NCBI GenBank assembly: GCA_021773355.1
Contig: JAJFKE010000037.1
Location: 1 to 64,000, forward strand
DNA from: Gammaproteobacteria bacterium
GTDB taxonomy: Bacteria; Pseudomonadota; Gammaproteobacteria; Pseudomonadales; Pseudohongiellaceae
Reading direction: 5' to 3'
DNA: 64,000 bases
In this document: piece after piece, positions 15,615 through 24,683 of the stretch
How positions within the stretch are numbered: the stretch's first letter is position 1
Layout of the letters: each line of letters starts with the position of its first letter
The notes under the pieces: generated by a model
What the model saw: only the letters and a program-made list of their open reading frames with translations
Told to the model about the DNA's origin: nothing
Databases searched by the model: none
Position numbers and translations under genes: made by a program

Positions 15615-16610
15615 ATGCTCCAATCTCATATTTACTCGGTAGGATCTGAACTCGCAAAAAATGCTGTCACGACTCGAGATATTCTTGCAGAGGCAAGACT
15701 GGAAGACACCGAGATCGTGGAAAAGTCATTAGGAATCACGGAAGTACGGCAGGCGCCGATTTCAATGCTGCCGTCAGAACTGGCTGTGCCAGCAGCTGAA
15801 AAGGCATTGATTGAATCTGGTCTGGCCTATCACGAGATCGATGCGGTGATTTACTGCGGCATAGAGCGGGACTGTTCGGAGCCGGCAACAGCACATATTA
15901 TTGCTTGTGCACTTGGGTTAACGCCGTCGATTTGCTTCGATGTGGCCAACGCCTGTCATGGCTTCACCAGCGGCCTGCAGGTAGCCGACTCCTTCATTCG
16001 ATCGGGCACTCTCAATCACGTTCTCGTGGTTACGGCGGAGCTTTCCAGCAGAATAACCCGCAAAGTGGCTGAAATGTTCAGGCAGGGCGAACTAACGCAG
16101 AACGATGTGAAGAGCCATATTGGCGCATTCACCATCGGTGATGCGGCCGGTGCCATGATTTTGGGCCCCAGCGAGGACGGCAAGGGTATCAGTCAGATAC
16201 GCTGTGAATCACTCAGCCGTCATCACGCACTCTGCTCCTATGACCATACTAATTGGGGCAACCTGTCATTCAATATGGATATGGGCAGAATCAGCGCGGT
16301 AACCCTGAAATTAATAAAAGATATGGTTGGGCCAACCTACCAAGACCTAAATTGGTCCTCGGAGGATGTAGATTTATTCATCCCGCATCAAGTGGGCGAG
16401 CGACCATTCGTGAAAGTGATGGAAATAGTGGGTGTTGACAAGGAAAAATCTATAGCGACTTATCCGAAACTCGGTAATTTGGCCTCTGCGACTATCCCGG
16501 TTTGCTATGACAAGATGAAGCAGCAAGGCCGATTACTAGCGGGGTCCAAGATGCTGTGGGTCTCCTCTGGAAGTGGCATTGTGGCATCAACCGTGGGTTT
16601 AACGCTGTAG
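15615..16610 (+). CDS. FabH-like 3-oxoacyl-ACP synthase III family protein (copy 2)
   Basis: 331 residues, a diverged paralogue of the synthase at 13648. The triad is intact: Cys114 in NACHGFTSGL, His258 in IPHQVG, Asn288 in PKLGNLASAT. Shared signature blocks are AVxxCGIxRDxSEP and LGNLASAxxPVxY. AAAGGA precedes the ATG. Both copies keeping all catalytic residues argues that both are active, perhaps with different acyl substrates or as a heteromeric pair. A membrane regulator gene follows 93 bp downstream on the same strand, mirroring the arrangement around copy 1. Confidence 0.85.
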   Translation: MLQSHIYSVGSELAKNAVTTRDILAEARLEDTEIVEKSLGITEVRQAPISMLPSELAVPAAEKALIESGLAYHEIDAVIYCGIERDCSEPATAHIIACALGLTPSICFDVANACHGFTSGLQVADSFIRSGTLNHVLVVTAELSSRITRKVAEMFRQGELTQNDVKSHIGAFTIGDAAGAMILGPSEDGKGISQIRCESLSRHHALCSYDHTNWGNLSFNMDMGRISAVTLKLIKDMVGPTYQDLNWSSEDVDLFIPHQVGERPFVKVMEIVGVDKEKSIATYPKLGNLASATIPVCYDKMKQQGRLLAGSKMLWVSSGSGIVASTVGLTL

Positions 16611-16703
16611 TTAATATTTTTCAATTTGTAGGAGAAATACGGTGGAAATACGAGTCGATAGTGGTTAGAATCATGCTTCCCACGATCTTTCAGGGCCGGG
16701 CTT

Positions 16704-17648
16704 ATGGAACAAGAGGTAGAGGTATTAGTCTACTTAGGTGTATTTGCCTTCATCGGCGTGCTTCTCAAGTTAGCTATTTTGTTCAATATAAGTATAAAGA
16801 GCAAAATTGCGGAGAGCTTCGCCGTTGTCTGTATTTTATTCCTGGTTCAGAATGTTGCTGAATTTCTTGGCTATTTTACAGTTTCATCTTCCGAACAATT
16901 AAGTGTAGTGTTTATTCATATCTATATGATTTCACTGTACTTTATCTTTCCTTCAGTTCTTGTTTTAGCGCTCACTCTGGTTGAGTTTAAACATCTGGGC
17001 AGTGCCAAAGTGGCTCTTTACAGCATCTCATCTTTAATTTCGGTAGCCCATTTTGCTGGATTCATAATCGATGGGGTTAAGTTTTTGGGATGGAGTGCTA
17101 TTACAACCCCGGGTGCTTATTACTGGTTCGCCATTGCCTTCATTGTCTTAAATGCTATTACGGCGTTGATCGTGCTGTTCTATCATTACATTGCTAACAG
17201 CAGTTTTGAGATCCGAAGCCGTTGTAAGGTGAATTTACTCGCTTTTTCACCGATGTTCGCCGTTCTTTGTATTGTGGCCCTGTTTAGATTGGCAGGTTTT
17301 AATTCATCTCTGGCGATAAGCATGCCTCTGGCAACCATCTTCTTCCTGTTCGTCATGCTGCTACAGTCCAATGGTAATATCTTTTGGGTTTCTCTGCGCT
17401 TCAAGATCATCATGTCTGTGCTGACGCTTAAAAACATCAGTACACTAGATGAGATATTGAGGAACATCGAGAAAATCCGCATCACCGAAGCACTGAAAGC
17501 AAGCAACGGCATGCAAAGAAATGCCGCAAAATTACTCAATGTGCCACCTTCTACACTGAATAAGAAGATTGCTAAATACGGCATCTGCAGTGAAGATTTC
17601 CATGGCGTGAGTGTGGCGCAAGCTCTCCGGTCTCGCAGCACAGCTTAA
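16704..17648 (+). CDS. Membrane-bound one-component regulator, third family member
   Basis: 314 residues: about seven membrane segments (1-230), a short linker, and a C-terminal Fis-type helix-turn-helix (RITEALKASNGMQRNAAKLL with PPSTLNKKIAKYGI). It is a distant paralogue of the two minus-strand proteins at 11689 and 12648, sharing size, topology and the motif of a hydrophobic segment ending in an LLQSNGNI/LYQSGRI-type turn. The A-A-K-L-L recognition region resembles the tail of NtrC/Fis proteins, but there is no AAA+ domain. It is probably co-transcribed with synthase copy 2 and may respond to its product. Confidence 0.75.
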   Translation: MEQEVEVLVYLGVFAFIGVLLKLAILFNISIKSKIAESFAVVCILFLVQNVAEFLGYFTVSSSEQLSVVFIHIYMISLYFIFPSVLVLALTLVEFKHLGSAKVALYSISSLISVAHFAGFIIDGVKFLGWSAITTPGAYYWFAIAFIVLNAITALIVLFYHYIANSSFEIRSRCKVNLLAFSPMFAVLCIVALFRLAGFNSSLAISMPLATIFFLFVMLLQSNGNIFWVSLRFKIIMSVLTLKNISTLDEILRNIEKIRITEALKASNGMQRNAAKLLNVPPSTLNKKIAKYGICSEDFHGVSVAQALRSRSTA

Positions 17649-17773
17649 GCACTGCACAGTCTCCGGTTTATTCCTGCTAGAATCTGCAACACAGAATAGT
17701 CTGACTCTGCTCTGTGTTTTGCCCTGTGCCAAGTCAATTCCTGCCGACTTAAACAACGAGTTCAGAGATAAAC

Positions 17774-18111
17774 ATGAGTGATTTGCCTGCCTGGCCCAAA
17801 TGTAATTCAGAATATGCGTATCGAGATGGGCTCTGTATATTTGCCCTGAATGCGCCCATGAATGGTCACAGGATGGAGCAGAGGAAGAACCGGCTGTAGC
17901 AGCAATCGCCGATGCTAATGGCAATGTGCTTGCTGATGGCGACACCGTTTCGGTAATCAAGGATTTAAAAGTGAAGGGAACATCTTCTGTGGTTAAGGTC
18001 GGTACCAAGGTGAAGAACATTCGACTGGTGGATGGTGATCACGATATCGATTGTAAAATCGATGGCATCGGTGCGATGAAACTGAAGTCTGAATTTGTAA
18101 AGAAGGTTTAA
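17774..18111 (+). pseudogene. phnA: PhnA/YjdM-family zinc-ribbon protein, frameshifted
   Basis: From the ATG at 17774 the frame reads [16 protein letters not shown] and then leaves the family. From about 17832 the +2 frame continues with [14 protein letters not shown] and the conserved C-terminal domain ([32 protein letters not shown]). A single base missing near 17827-17836 explains this. The first Cys of the zinc ribbon is also Trp (TGG for TGC/TGT). Two independent defects favour a real pseudogene over a sequencing error. PhnA proteins are small zinc-ribbon proteins of unclear function, despite the historical phosphonate name. Confidence 0.75.
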
Positions 18112-18148
18112 ACGCTTAACTATTCTTGTTTTGCCAATTTGTGTTAAG

Positions 18149-18191
18149 CGGCTGAACAACTATTATAAAAAATAAAGCAGCTGTTCAGCCG
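18149..18191. repeat. Inverted repeat between phnA and the dsbA-like gene
   Basis: CGGCTGAACA (18149-18158) and TGTTCAGCCG (18182-18191) are perfect 10-bp arms with a 23-base AT-rich loop. Placed between convergent genes, this could be a weak bidirectional terminator, although no clear T-run follows either arm. Confidence 0.45.
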
Positions 18192-18202
18192 ATTTACAAA
18201 AA

Positions 18203-18838
18203 TTAGCTTCTTTCTTTCTCTGTCAGAAAGTCTACCACCCGTAACATTTCTTGTTGGCTGTCTACCTGGCCGCCCAGAGAGACCAAATATTTTCCATTCA
18301 CGACCATGCTGGGAGTACCGCGTGGCTTGTATTCATTGGTCAGTTTTTGCGCCTGGTTTACCTTGGTTTTAACCGAGAATGAATTAAATGCTTTAGCGGC
18401 TGTGTCTGCATCAACGCCATACTCTGCGAAGAGAGTCACGACTTGATCTTCAGTTTGTAACTGTTTTCTTTGCATGACCAATGTGTCGAAAATAGTGTCG
18501 TGTGCTCGATCAAGTATGTGTAGATTTTCTGCTGCATAAAAAATCTGCGCATGGGTTTTCATTAAGGAATTAAATATCGCTGGAAAGCGAACGAAAGCAA
18601 TATCGTCAGCACAATTTTCTGCCCAGTCGTTTAATAGGGGTTCGAAGCTAAAGCAGTGAGGGCAGCCGTACCAGAAAACACCAACGACTTCGATCTTATC
18701 TGCGTTGCTGGTGCGCACCGGTTGCTGCAACACGGTGTAGTGGGTGCCAGCCACATACCTGTCGACCTGTGCTGAAGCTGGCAAGCTGGTGAGTGATGTT
18801 AGTAGTAGAACCAGGCTTAATAAAATTCTTGCAGTCAT
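18203..18838 (-). CDS. DsbA-like periplasmic thiol:disulfide oxidoreductase
   Basis: 211 residues with a signal peptide (about 1-23, ending ASA), then a thioredoxin fold with inserted helices. The active site is CPHC in WYGCPHCFSFEP, as in DsbA, and the cis-Pro loop is GTPSMVVNGKY. It would introduce or shuffle disulfides in the periplasm. It is 22 bp downstream of an anti-sigma/sigma factor pair on the same strand, so it is probably the last gene of that operon. This links a disulfide function to the envelope-stress regulon. The name dsbA itself is not certain because many genomes have several DsbA-like proteins. Confidence 0.85.
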   Translation of the reverse strand: MTARILLSLVLLLTSLTSLPASAQVDRYVAGTHYTVLQQPVRTSNADKIEVVGVFWYGCPHCFSFEPLLNDWAENCADDIAFVRFPAIFNSLMKTHAQIFYAAENLHILDRAHDTIFDTLVMQRKQLQTEDQVVTLFAEYGVDADTAAKAFNSFSVKTKVNQAQKLTNEYKPRGTPSMVVNGKYLVSLGGQVDSQQEMLRVVDFLTEKERS

Positions 18839-18859
18839 TATAATGCTCCTGTTTTAAGG

Positions 18860-19648
18860 TTATCCACATTCATCATTGTCGATAAATGCGCCAAAATATT
18901 TTCTCGTTGTTGGGCTGAGTGTCGAGTCTATGCCCGCCAGTACTGTCGAGATAATAGGGGTTGAATCGTCACTTGTACGCGCATCTCCACTGGCATCTGT
19001 TGGCGATTGTTTCGCGTTATTGCTGTCCGTGCTTGCGCCGATTTTTTCGATATTGCCATACACCGGGAATGGTCCGCCGCGTTTTAGACTACTTGGGCCT
19101 ATGCCGGCTCCCTGTAATGCAAGATGATGGCCGTCGTCAAGTTGTAGGGAAATGGTACCGTTCTCAAATTCGCCTATGGCGTTCCACTCGCGAAGCGGCA
19201 ACAGTGAAATCGTAACTTGGTAGTTTTGGGGCACTTCAAACAGAATCCATTCGCCAAATCCTCTTAGCTCGCCAAGCTGGAGCGTGTTGTCCATGACCAC
19301 AGCGGTTTTTGTTAGACAGAGAAATCTAAACACCGAATCCATTGCACTCACATCGCTAGTCTGCAGGGTGTTATGCAGGTCGGCTTGAAGGTTTTCAGCC
19401 GGAACGATTGCAGGAGTTTGAGTGGCGGAGAGAGTCGTTTCTCTTGTTCCATCAATTGACTGTAGCAAGTTAAAGCTCAATGACAACACAAGAGCGGCGC
19501 TAACTGCCCAAGTTAATGGAGCATTAAATGATGACTGGCTGGCCCTGTCGTTTCGAATGTCGGCCAGAACCTTTTCCTGAAAACTATCGCCAGGTTTGAT
19601 CAGTTTGATACGCCCTAATGTTTGTTCCACTGTGTTTTCGTTATTCAT
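18860..19648 (-). CDS. Probable membrane anti-sigma factor
   Basis: 262 residues. A 45-residue cytoplasmic N terminus (LGRIKLIKPGDSFQEKVLAD) is followed by one membrane segment (about 44-64, WAVSAALVLSLSFNLL). The periplasmic domain resembles those of RskA/FecR-type anti-sigma proteins in layout but has no clear family motif. The gene overlaps the sigma factor gene by 8 bp, the standard arrangement for an anti-sigma partner. The first CxxC-type zinc motif (ZAS) is missing, so it is not a classical zinc anti-sigma. The C terminus carries a Ser/Asp/Thr-rich low-complexity region. Confidence 0.65.
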   Translation of the reverse strand: MNNENTVEQTLGRIKLIKPGDSFQEKVLADIRNDRASQSSFNAPLTWAVSAALVLSLSFNLLQSIDGTRETTLSATQTPAIVPAENLQADLHNTLQTSDVSAMDSVFRFLCLTKTAVVMDNTLQLGELRGFGEWILFEVPQNYQVTISLLPLREWNAIGEFENGTISLQLDDGHHLALQGAGIGPSSLKRGGPFPVYGNIEKIGASTDSNNAKQSPTDASGDARTSDDSTPIISTVLAGIDSTLSPTTRKYFGAFIDNDECG

Positions 19649-20126
19649 TTAGCATCTCCTGCAGATGTTGCAGTCCACGTCGGTACCAGGAACTTACTGT
19701 ATTCATAGGGCTGTCCATAACATCGGCGATTTCCTTGAAAGTAAGATCGGCAAATATTTTGAGAAACAGAACCTGCTGTTGTTGCGCATCCAGCGTTGCA
19801 ATTTTCTCCAAGGCCTGGCTGATAAATATTTTCTCTTCCGGATTCAAGGCAGCAAGGCTGTCGCTATCGATGTAGTCAAGTACCAGTCCTGAATCATCGA
19901 TTCGTTTCGCTTGTCGAATATGCAGCAGCGCCTTGTTGCGTATTACTCTAAACACATAAGCCTTCAAGTTGTCGGGTTTAGTCTGACTAGCAGCCACCGC
20001 TAACAAAGCATCGTGAACTACATCCTCTGCGGCGGCTCCATTACGGGTTATGGATAGAGCGGCGACGAAAAATTCACGATGATGACTGCTGAACAACCGT
20101 TCTAGTTGATTAAAACTAAAACGCAT
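19641..20126 (-). CDS. ECF-family RNA polymerase sigma factor
   Basis: 161 residues with sigma region 2 (AAEDVVHDALLAVA, then LKAYVFRVIRNKALLHIRQ) and region 4 (LDAQQQQVLFLKIFADLTFK, DSPMNTVSSWYRRGLQ). No region 1 or 3, as in ECF sigma factors. It heads the operon sigma, anti-sigma, DsbA-like. It would redirect RNA polymerase on release from the membrane anti-sigma factor, probably in response to an envelope or redox cue. Autoregulation is usual for ECF genes, but no promoter motif was identified upstream. Confidence 0.88.
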   Translation of the reverse strand: MRFSFNQLERLFSSHHREFFVAALSITRNGAAAEDVVHDALLAVAASQTKPDNLKAYVFRVIRNKALLHIRQAKRIDDSGLVLDYIDSDSLAALNPEEKIFISQALEKIATLDAQQQQVLFLKIFADLTFKEIADVMDSPMNTVSSWYRRGLQHLQEMLNE

Positions 20127-20364
20127 AGACTTCTCCCTTTGGGGAATAGAGTATTCGGTACCTTGTTTTTGTGCAGATAGGGCTAATTATTTTTGTATCT
20201 CCGTTTCCAAGATCAGGGGCGTAAGATTCTCCCTATTGATAGGCGGTTTCAACGAACAGGAAAGATAGCTCGAATGGTATTCAGATAAGGTTCAGCTATG
20301 AAAAGCGATAATTCTGGCCACACTTAGCCCGCTATGGTTTTAATTGCGTGGTCGGAGAGCAGTC

Positions 20365-21474
20365 ATGGGAAGCACAATACGCTGCAGCAGTTTTCCTTTA
20401 TTTGGTGCTGCTAAGCTTGTCCTAAATTTTCAATTTTTGTTGGCTTTGCTACCTCTGTTTGGCAGCGCTGTGGCTTATTCTCAGCAAGCCAGCCTGCAAA
20501 ATGGCCTGCTATCGCTTCCCTACATCGTTAGCAATGAGACAGCATATAGCGCCGAGTTATCCCTAATTAGCGACACTGACCCCGTACAGTTCGAATTACT
20601 AGCGGCGATACCCGCTCAAGTGGCAGATAACATCGTTGCCAGCAGCTTTACCGACAATCGCTTGTTCGTGCCCGATATCGATATTGAGGGGTTTGCCTAC
20701 TGGGCAGAATTGCTGTTGATAACAGAGCAAAATTCAGTGCCAGTGCGGTTTGAACTAAGTCAGTTTGGGCTTCACGCAGCTATTATTAGTCAAAACCTGC
20801 TGGGTATAGATAACGAGCCCCAGTGGCAGCGCTTGCCCGGAAGTGCTTCTGACATCGGTGTAGGAGCAGACGGTTCAGTATGGGCGATTGGTACTGACGA
20901 GCGTGGCGGTGGTTTTGGTATATATCACTGGGTCGCAGGCAGCTGGCAACGTGTTGATGGAGGTGCAATTCGAATAGATGTGGATCCTGGTGGAACCCCG
21001 TGGATTGTCAATAATACTCACAATATCTATCGACGAGTGCATAATAGCTGGCTGCGGGTAGCTGGAGAAGCCAGAGACATAGGCATTGGTGCTGACGGCA
21101 CTGTCTGGGTTACATCGGGCGGTGGTACCTATCGCTATGACAATGGCGATTGGCTTGGCGTACGCGGTTCTGGAGTAAGAATAGACGTGGATCCCAGCGG
21201 CATTCCCTGGGTAATCGACCATACTGATGATATTCATCAATTAATAGCGGGTCGTTGGTTGAGACGGCCTGGAGAGGCTAGAGATATAGGTATAGGGGCT
21301 GATGGTTCAGTCTGGATCATCGGTACCAGTGGTGATGACGGAGGCCACGGCATTTACCGCTGGACTGGAAACGCCTGGAACAGGGTAATTGGTAGTTCCA
21401 GACAGATCAGCGTTGGACCCGATGGCTATCCCTGGGCCGCCAACAGCGATGGAGATATCTATAGAGCTCAGTGA
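20365..21474 (+). CDS. Secreted tectonin-like beta-propeller protein
   Basis: 369 residues from the ATG at 20365 (GGAG 7 bp upstream; the frame is open to a TTG at 20344). A signal peptide ends near the Ala-rich segment before SQQ. The C-terminal two thirds contain six tandem propeller blades of two alternating types: DIGxGADGSVW-type and RIDVDPxGxPW-type. Tectonin/TECPR blades bind glycans or lipids on cell surfaces in known lectin-like members. The ligand is unknown. It is isolated from neighbours by more than 100 bp on each side. Confidence 0.75.
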   Translation: MGSTIRCSSFPLFGAAKLVLNFQFLLALLPLFGSAVAYSQQASLQNGLLSLPYIVSNETAYSAELSLISDTDPVQFELLAAIPAQVADNIVASSFTDNRLFVPDIDIEGFAYWAELLLITEQNSVPVRFELSQFGLHAAIISQNLLGIDNEPQWQRLPGSASDIGVGADGSVWAIGTDERGGGFGIYHWVAGSWQRVDGGAIRIDVDPGGTPWIVNNTHNIYRRVHNSWLRVAGEARDIGIGADGTVWVTSGGGTYRYDNGDWLGVRGSGVRIDVDPSGIPWVIDHTDDIHQLIAGRWLRRPGEARDIGIGADGSVWIIGTSGDDGGHGIYRWTGNAWNRVIGSSRQISVGPDGYPWAANSDGDIYRAQ

Positions 21475-21574
21475 TCCTGGAATGCGCTCAGCTGGCTCTC
21501 AGCACCTAACCTTGTAACTTTTATACTGGCACCGCGTCTGAACAATAAGTTCATACATTATTTGAGGCTACCCT

Positions 21575-22216
21575 ATGAATGGTTCAAAAACGTTGAAAAC
21601 CGCCGCTTTATTAGTTGTCCCGGCACTTCTGTTGTCCAGTAGCTTCGCCGCAGCAGACTCGGTAAAGACCATTTCCCGCAGTATAGATGTCAGCAGCCTG
21701 GATGCCGTGGAAATCGAGGCCTCTGTTGCCGAGATGGAGATCGAAGTGTATGACGGTAATGAGATTCAGCTGGAGATTGAGCTTGAGTCAGAGCGCAGCT
21801 GGTTGGCTTGGCGAAGAGGCAGTGTGGACGATGTTGAGCTGGAGACCCATGAAAGTGAAAGCAGTCTGTACCTTGGAATTACCAACAAGCGTGTGCAGCA
21901 ACATTGGCAGATTAAGCTGCCAGCCAAACTGGCGCTTGCTTTGGAAATAGGCGTGGGTGACATTCAAATTGAAGATTTTGCGAATAATCTCGAGATGAAA
22001 GTTGGCGTTGGTTCGGTGCGAGTAGAAATCGATGACACCGACTACGCTCTAATTCATGCAACGGCCGGAGTAGGGGACGCCTCTATTCGGGGTTTTAGAA
22101 ATCATGCCGACAATGAGCGCAACTTTGTCAGCGCGGATTCTTATTATCACGGTGATGGTGTCTTGGAGATGACTATCGAAGTCGGCGTGGGCGATGTAGA
22201 CGTCAGAAGTATGTAA
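21575..22216 (+). CDS. Exported DUF4097-like adhesin-type protein
   Basis: 213 residues with a signal peptide (cleavage near AAA-DSV). The rest is built of short beta-strand repeats of the kind seen in head-GIN/DUF4097 beta-solenoid domains: VEIEASVAEMEIEVYDGN, LEIGVGDIQIEDF, MKVGVGSVRVEI, IEVGVGDVDVRS. The GVGD/GVGS turn repeats four times. The protein is probably periplasmic or outer-surface. Function unknown; related proteins occur beside envelope-stress regulators, and an ECF operon lies nearby but on the other strand. Confidence 0.65.
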   Translation: MNGSKTLKTAALLVVPALLLSSSFAAADSVKTISRSIDVSSLDAVEIEASVAEMEIEVYDGNEIQLEIELESERSWLAWRRGSVDDVELETHESESSLYLGITNKRVQQHWQIKLPAKLALALEIGVGDIQIEDFANNLEMKVGVGSVRVEIDDTDYALIHATAGVGDASIRGFRNHADNERNFVSADSYYHGDGVLEMTIEVGVGDVDVRSM

Positions 22217-22229
22217 TAGTCATCTGCGT

Positions 22230-22682
22230 TTAGACTTGCCGCGCGCGGCTGTAACAGCTTATCCAATCGTCGACGCTGCGCTTTGCGCACAGCTCGGCGA
22301 TTAGTTCGAAGGGAATCTGCTCGGGCTTCCTGAAGCGGATGCAACTCTTGCCCATATCCAACTTGGTTTTGACGTGTTTTGGGTACTCAGCAACAAACCA
22401 TTTCAAAAGTTCCTGATCTACGTACAGTCCAAAGTGATACAGCGCCACAAAGTTTTTCTGTGCGGCAAAGCTCATAAAGGGCAGCGCTGTGTTAGCAGTG
22501 CAATGATAGCCCTCGGGAAACAGGGCAAGTGGCACCACGTAGCTAGGCATCGAGGACATCAGCTCCTCGAACGCAGCCGGTAAATTATCCACTATGGTGC
22601 GCCGCAGTGTATGCACTGCTTGCTGACGATTGCTGTCTATGGACGCAATGTAGTTATCAACTTCGATGGTTTGGGCAATCAT
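22230..22682 (-). CDS. DUF1801/YdhG-like protein
   Basis: 150 residues with the DUF1801 pattern: an N-terminal helix pair (YIASIDSNRQQAVHTLRRTI), MPSYVVPL, FMSFAAQKNFVALYHFG, and C-terminal GKSCIRFRKPEQIPFELI. The fold belongs to the frataxin-like YdhG group, for which an iron-chaperone role has been proposed in Bacillus. It is cytoplasmic and convergent with the adhesin-like gene, 13 bp between stops. Confidence 0.8.
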   Translation of the reverse strand: MIAQTIEVDNYIASIDSNRQQAVHTLRRTIVDNLPAAFEELMSSMPSYVVPLALFPEGYHCTANTALPFMSFAAQKNFVALYHFGLYVDQELLKWFVAEYPKHVKTKLDMGKSCIRFRKPEQIPFELIAELCAKRSVDDWISCYSRARQV

Positions 22683-23147
22683 GGGGATAGTGCAGGCCAG
22701 GCGGCTTGAGCCTCTGCCTGTGTAGATTATTCCTCGTTTTCTTGTTACCTAGTTGTTGCCAGTTTGCTTCTTCGGCTGGTTTACAGAAAGCATTCGGCCA
22801 GATCATGTTGCCTAGCCAGCGATGGAGGCCACGGTAGTGCTGCTCATATTACTCAAAAAGCACGTCGCTCCATATCAAATACCTCGTCTATGGCGGCTGC
22901 CAGGCAGCTGTGGTTATGGTTATTCGTTTGTCGATTCGAAGTCTTGCTGCACTAGTATCCATTTTTAAGATGTAAGATTTATCACAGATATTGCCGATTC
23001 GCGAACAGTTTTTATTGACTCAGCAGGATGGCTGGTTTCGCCAGAGCGGGGGATTGCCTATACTGCTGCTCACTCTTATATTTCAGATTGGGCGCCGGTT
23101 CGGACCTGCTGAGAAATCGTTCTAATTCATAGGGAAGTGCCGCAACA
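22683..23147. other. Intergenic region without a recognised gene
   Basis: 465 bp between the DUF1801 gene and the antiporter. Short open frames here show no family features. It presumably carries the divergent promoters of the two flanking genes. Confidence 0.5.
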
Positions 23148-24563
23148 ATGTATGAAGCCAATTGGATGTCTATTATCCCGCCACTATTGGCGATTGTGCT
23201 GGCGATAATCACCCGACAGGTAATTCTTTCCCTAAGTGTAGGAATCTGGATTGGCTTTTGTTTGCTGCAATCGGTTAATCCCCTGGCTGGAATAGGGCTG
23301 GCTCTCGATGGCATCGTCAATGTGTTCTCCGATGCCGGCGACACGCGGGTGTTGATGTTCACCTTAATCATTGGCGGACTTATCGCTACCATTGAAAGAG
23401 TCGGCGGAGTTCGTGGCTTTATTCATCTGCTGGAACATCGCAACTGGGTGACCAATGGCAAACGGGCTGAGTGGTTGGCATTTGGCACTGGAGTGGTGGT
23501 GTTTATAGAGTCGAATATTACGCTACTGATTGCCGGTGCTATTTCGCGCCCCTTATTCGATCGCTATAAAATTTCTCGCGAGAAACTGGCCTATATCATC
23601 GATTCCACGTCGGCGCCTATTTGTGTGCTGATTCCCTTGAATGCATGGGGAGCGGTAATTATTAGTCTCTTGGGTTCTTCGGCAATAGAGAATCCCATTG
23701 ATATATTCATCTATGCCATACCTTTTAATCTCTACCCAATCGCCGTTATTTGCGTTAGTGCCCTGGTGATATTCCGAAATATCGATATCGGGCCAATGAA
23801 GAAAGCGCAGGCCAGGACAAAAACTGGAGAATTACTCTGGGCGAATGCGACACCCATGGTAGATCCATCAATTCTTTCACAGCAGGTGGAGCGCACAGAG
23901 GCAGACAAGGCGCGTTTCATGATCGTGCCGATTACGATTATGGTTATTAGTATGCCACTGGGCTTATATGTAACGGGCGATGGCGATCTGAGTGCGGGCT
24001 CTGGGTCAACATCTGTTCTATGGGCAGTGTTGGCAGCATTAGTTTCTTCATGGGCTTTGGTACTACAACAAAAACGTTTAGACCTGGAAGAATTGATGCA
24101 GATATTTTTGAAAGGAGCAGGGGGGCTGTTACCGGTGACCATGATTCTTCTATTTGCCCTGGCTCTTGGCGACGTGGCGAACTTACTGGGTACCGGCGTC
24201 TATGTTGCACAATTGGTGCAGGAAAGTATTCCTCTAGCCTTGCTACTGCCGCTGCTGTTTATTATTTCAGGCTTCATCGCTTTTTCCATCGGCTCTAGTT
24301 GGGGAACCTTTGCCATTATGATTCCCTTGGCCATGCAGATCGCTGTTTCCCTGGATCTGAATAGCTCCTTGTTCCTGGCGGCGGTCTTGTCCGGCTCCGT
24401 GTTTGGAGATCATGCTTCGCCGATTAGCGATACTACGGTGGTGGCATCTATGGCCTCTGCAACAGACCATATAGATCATGTTAGAACGCAATTGCCATAC
24501 GCCCTAATCAGTGCTGCGATTGCCACCTTCGGATTCTTGTTGCTTGGGTTTTTATTGCTCTAG
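23148..24563 (+). CDS. NhaC-family Na+/H+ antiporter
   Basis: 471 residues with about 11-12 membrane segments. Family features: IESNITLLIAGAISRPLFDR, STSAPICVLIPLNAWGA near the middle, and GDHASPISDTTVVASMAS at the C-terminal core; the Asp and Ser residues line the ion path in NhaC/MleN transporters. It exchanges sodium for protons, possibly coupled to organic acids as in MleN. A Na+/H+ antiporter fits a marine habitat. It has no operon partner. Confidence 0.85.
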   Translation: MYEANWMSIIPPLLAIVLAIITRQVILSLSVGIWIGFCLLQSVNPLAGIGLALDGIVNVFSDAGDTRVLMFTLIIGGLIATIERVGGVRGFIHLLEHRNWVTNGKRAEWLAFGTGVVVFIESNITLLIAGAISRPLFDRYKISREKLAYIIDSTSAPICVLIPLNAWGAVIISLLGSSAIENPIDIFIYAIPFNLYPIAVICVSALVIFRNIDIGPMKKAQARTKTGELLWANATPMVDPSILSQQVERTEADKARFMIVPITIMVISMPLGLYVTGDGDLSAGSGSTSVLWAVLAALVSSWALVLQQKRLDLEELMQIFLKGAGGLLPVTMILLFALALGDVANLLGTGVYVAQLVQESIPLALLLPLLFIISGFIAFSIGSSWGTFAIMIPLAMQIAVSLDLNSSLFLAAVLSGSVFGDHASPISDTTVVASMASATDHIDHVRTQLPYALISAAIATFGFLLLGFLLL

Positions 24564-24683
24564 CTGGTTTTCACAGAACAGGGTAGCGCTAAAGTCTACA
24601 AGCAGCCGGTGGCTATGGTTTAAACTCCTGAGTAAATCAGCTAGTTGCGTGGTTACTGCGGCGACAAAGAGAGTGGGTAGGGC

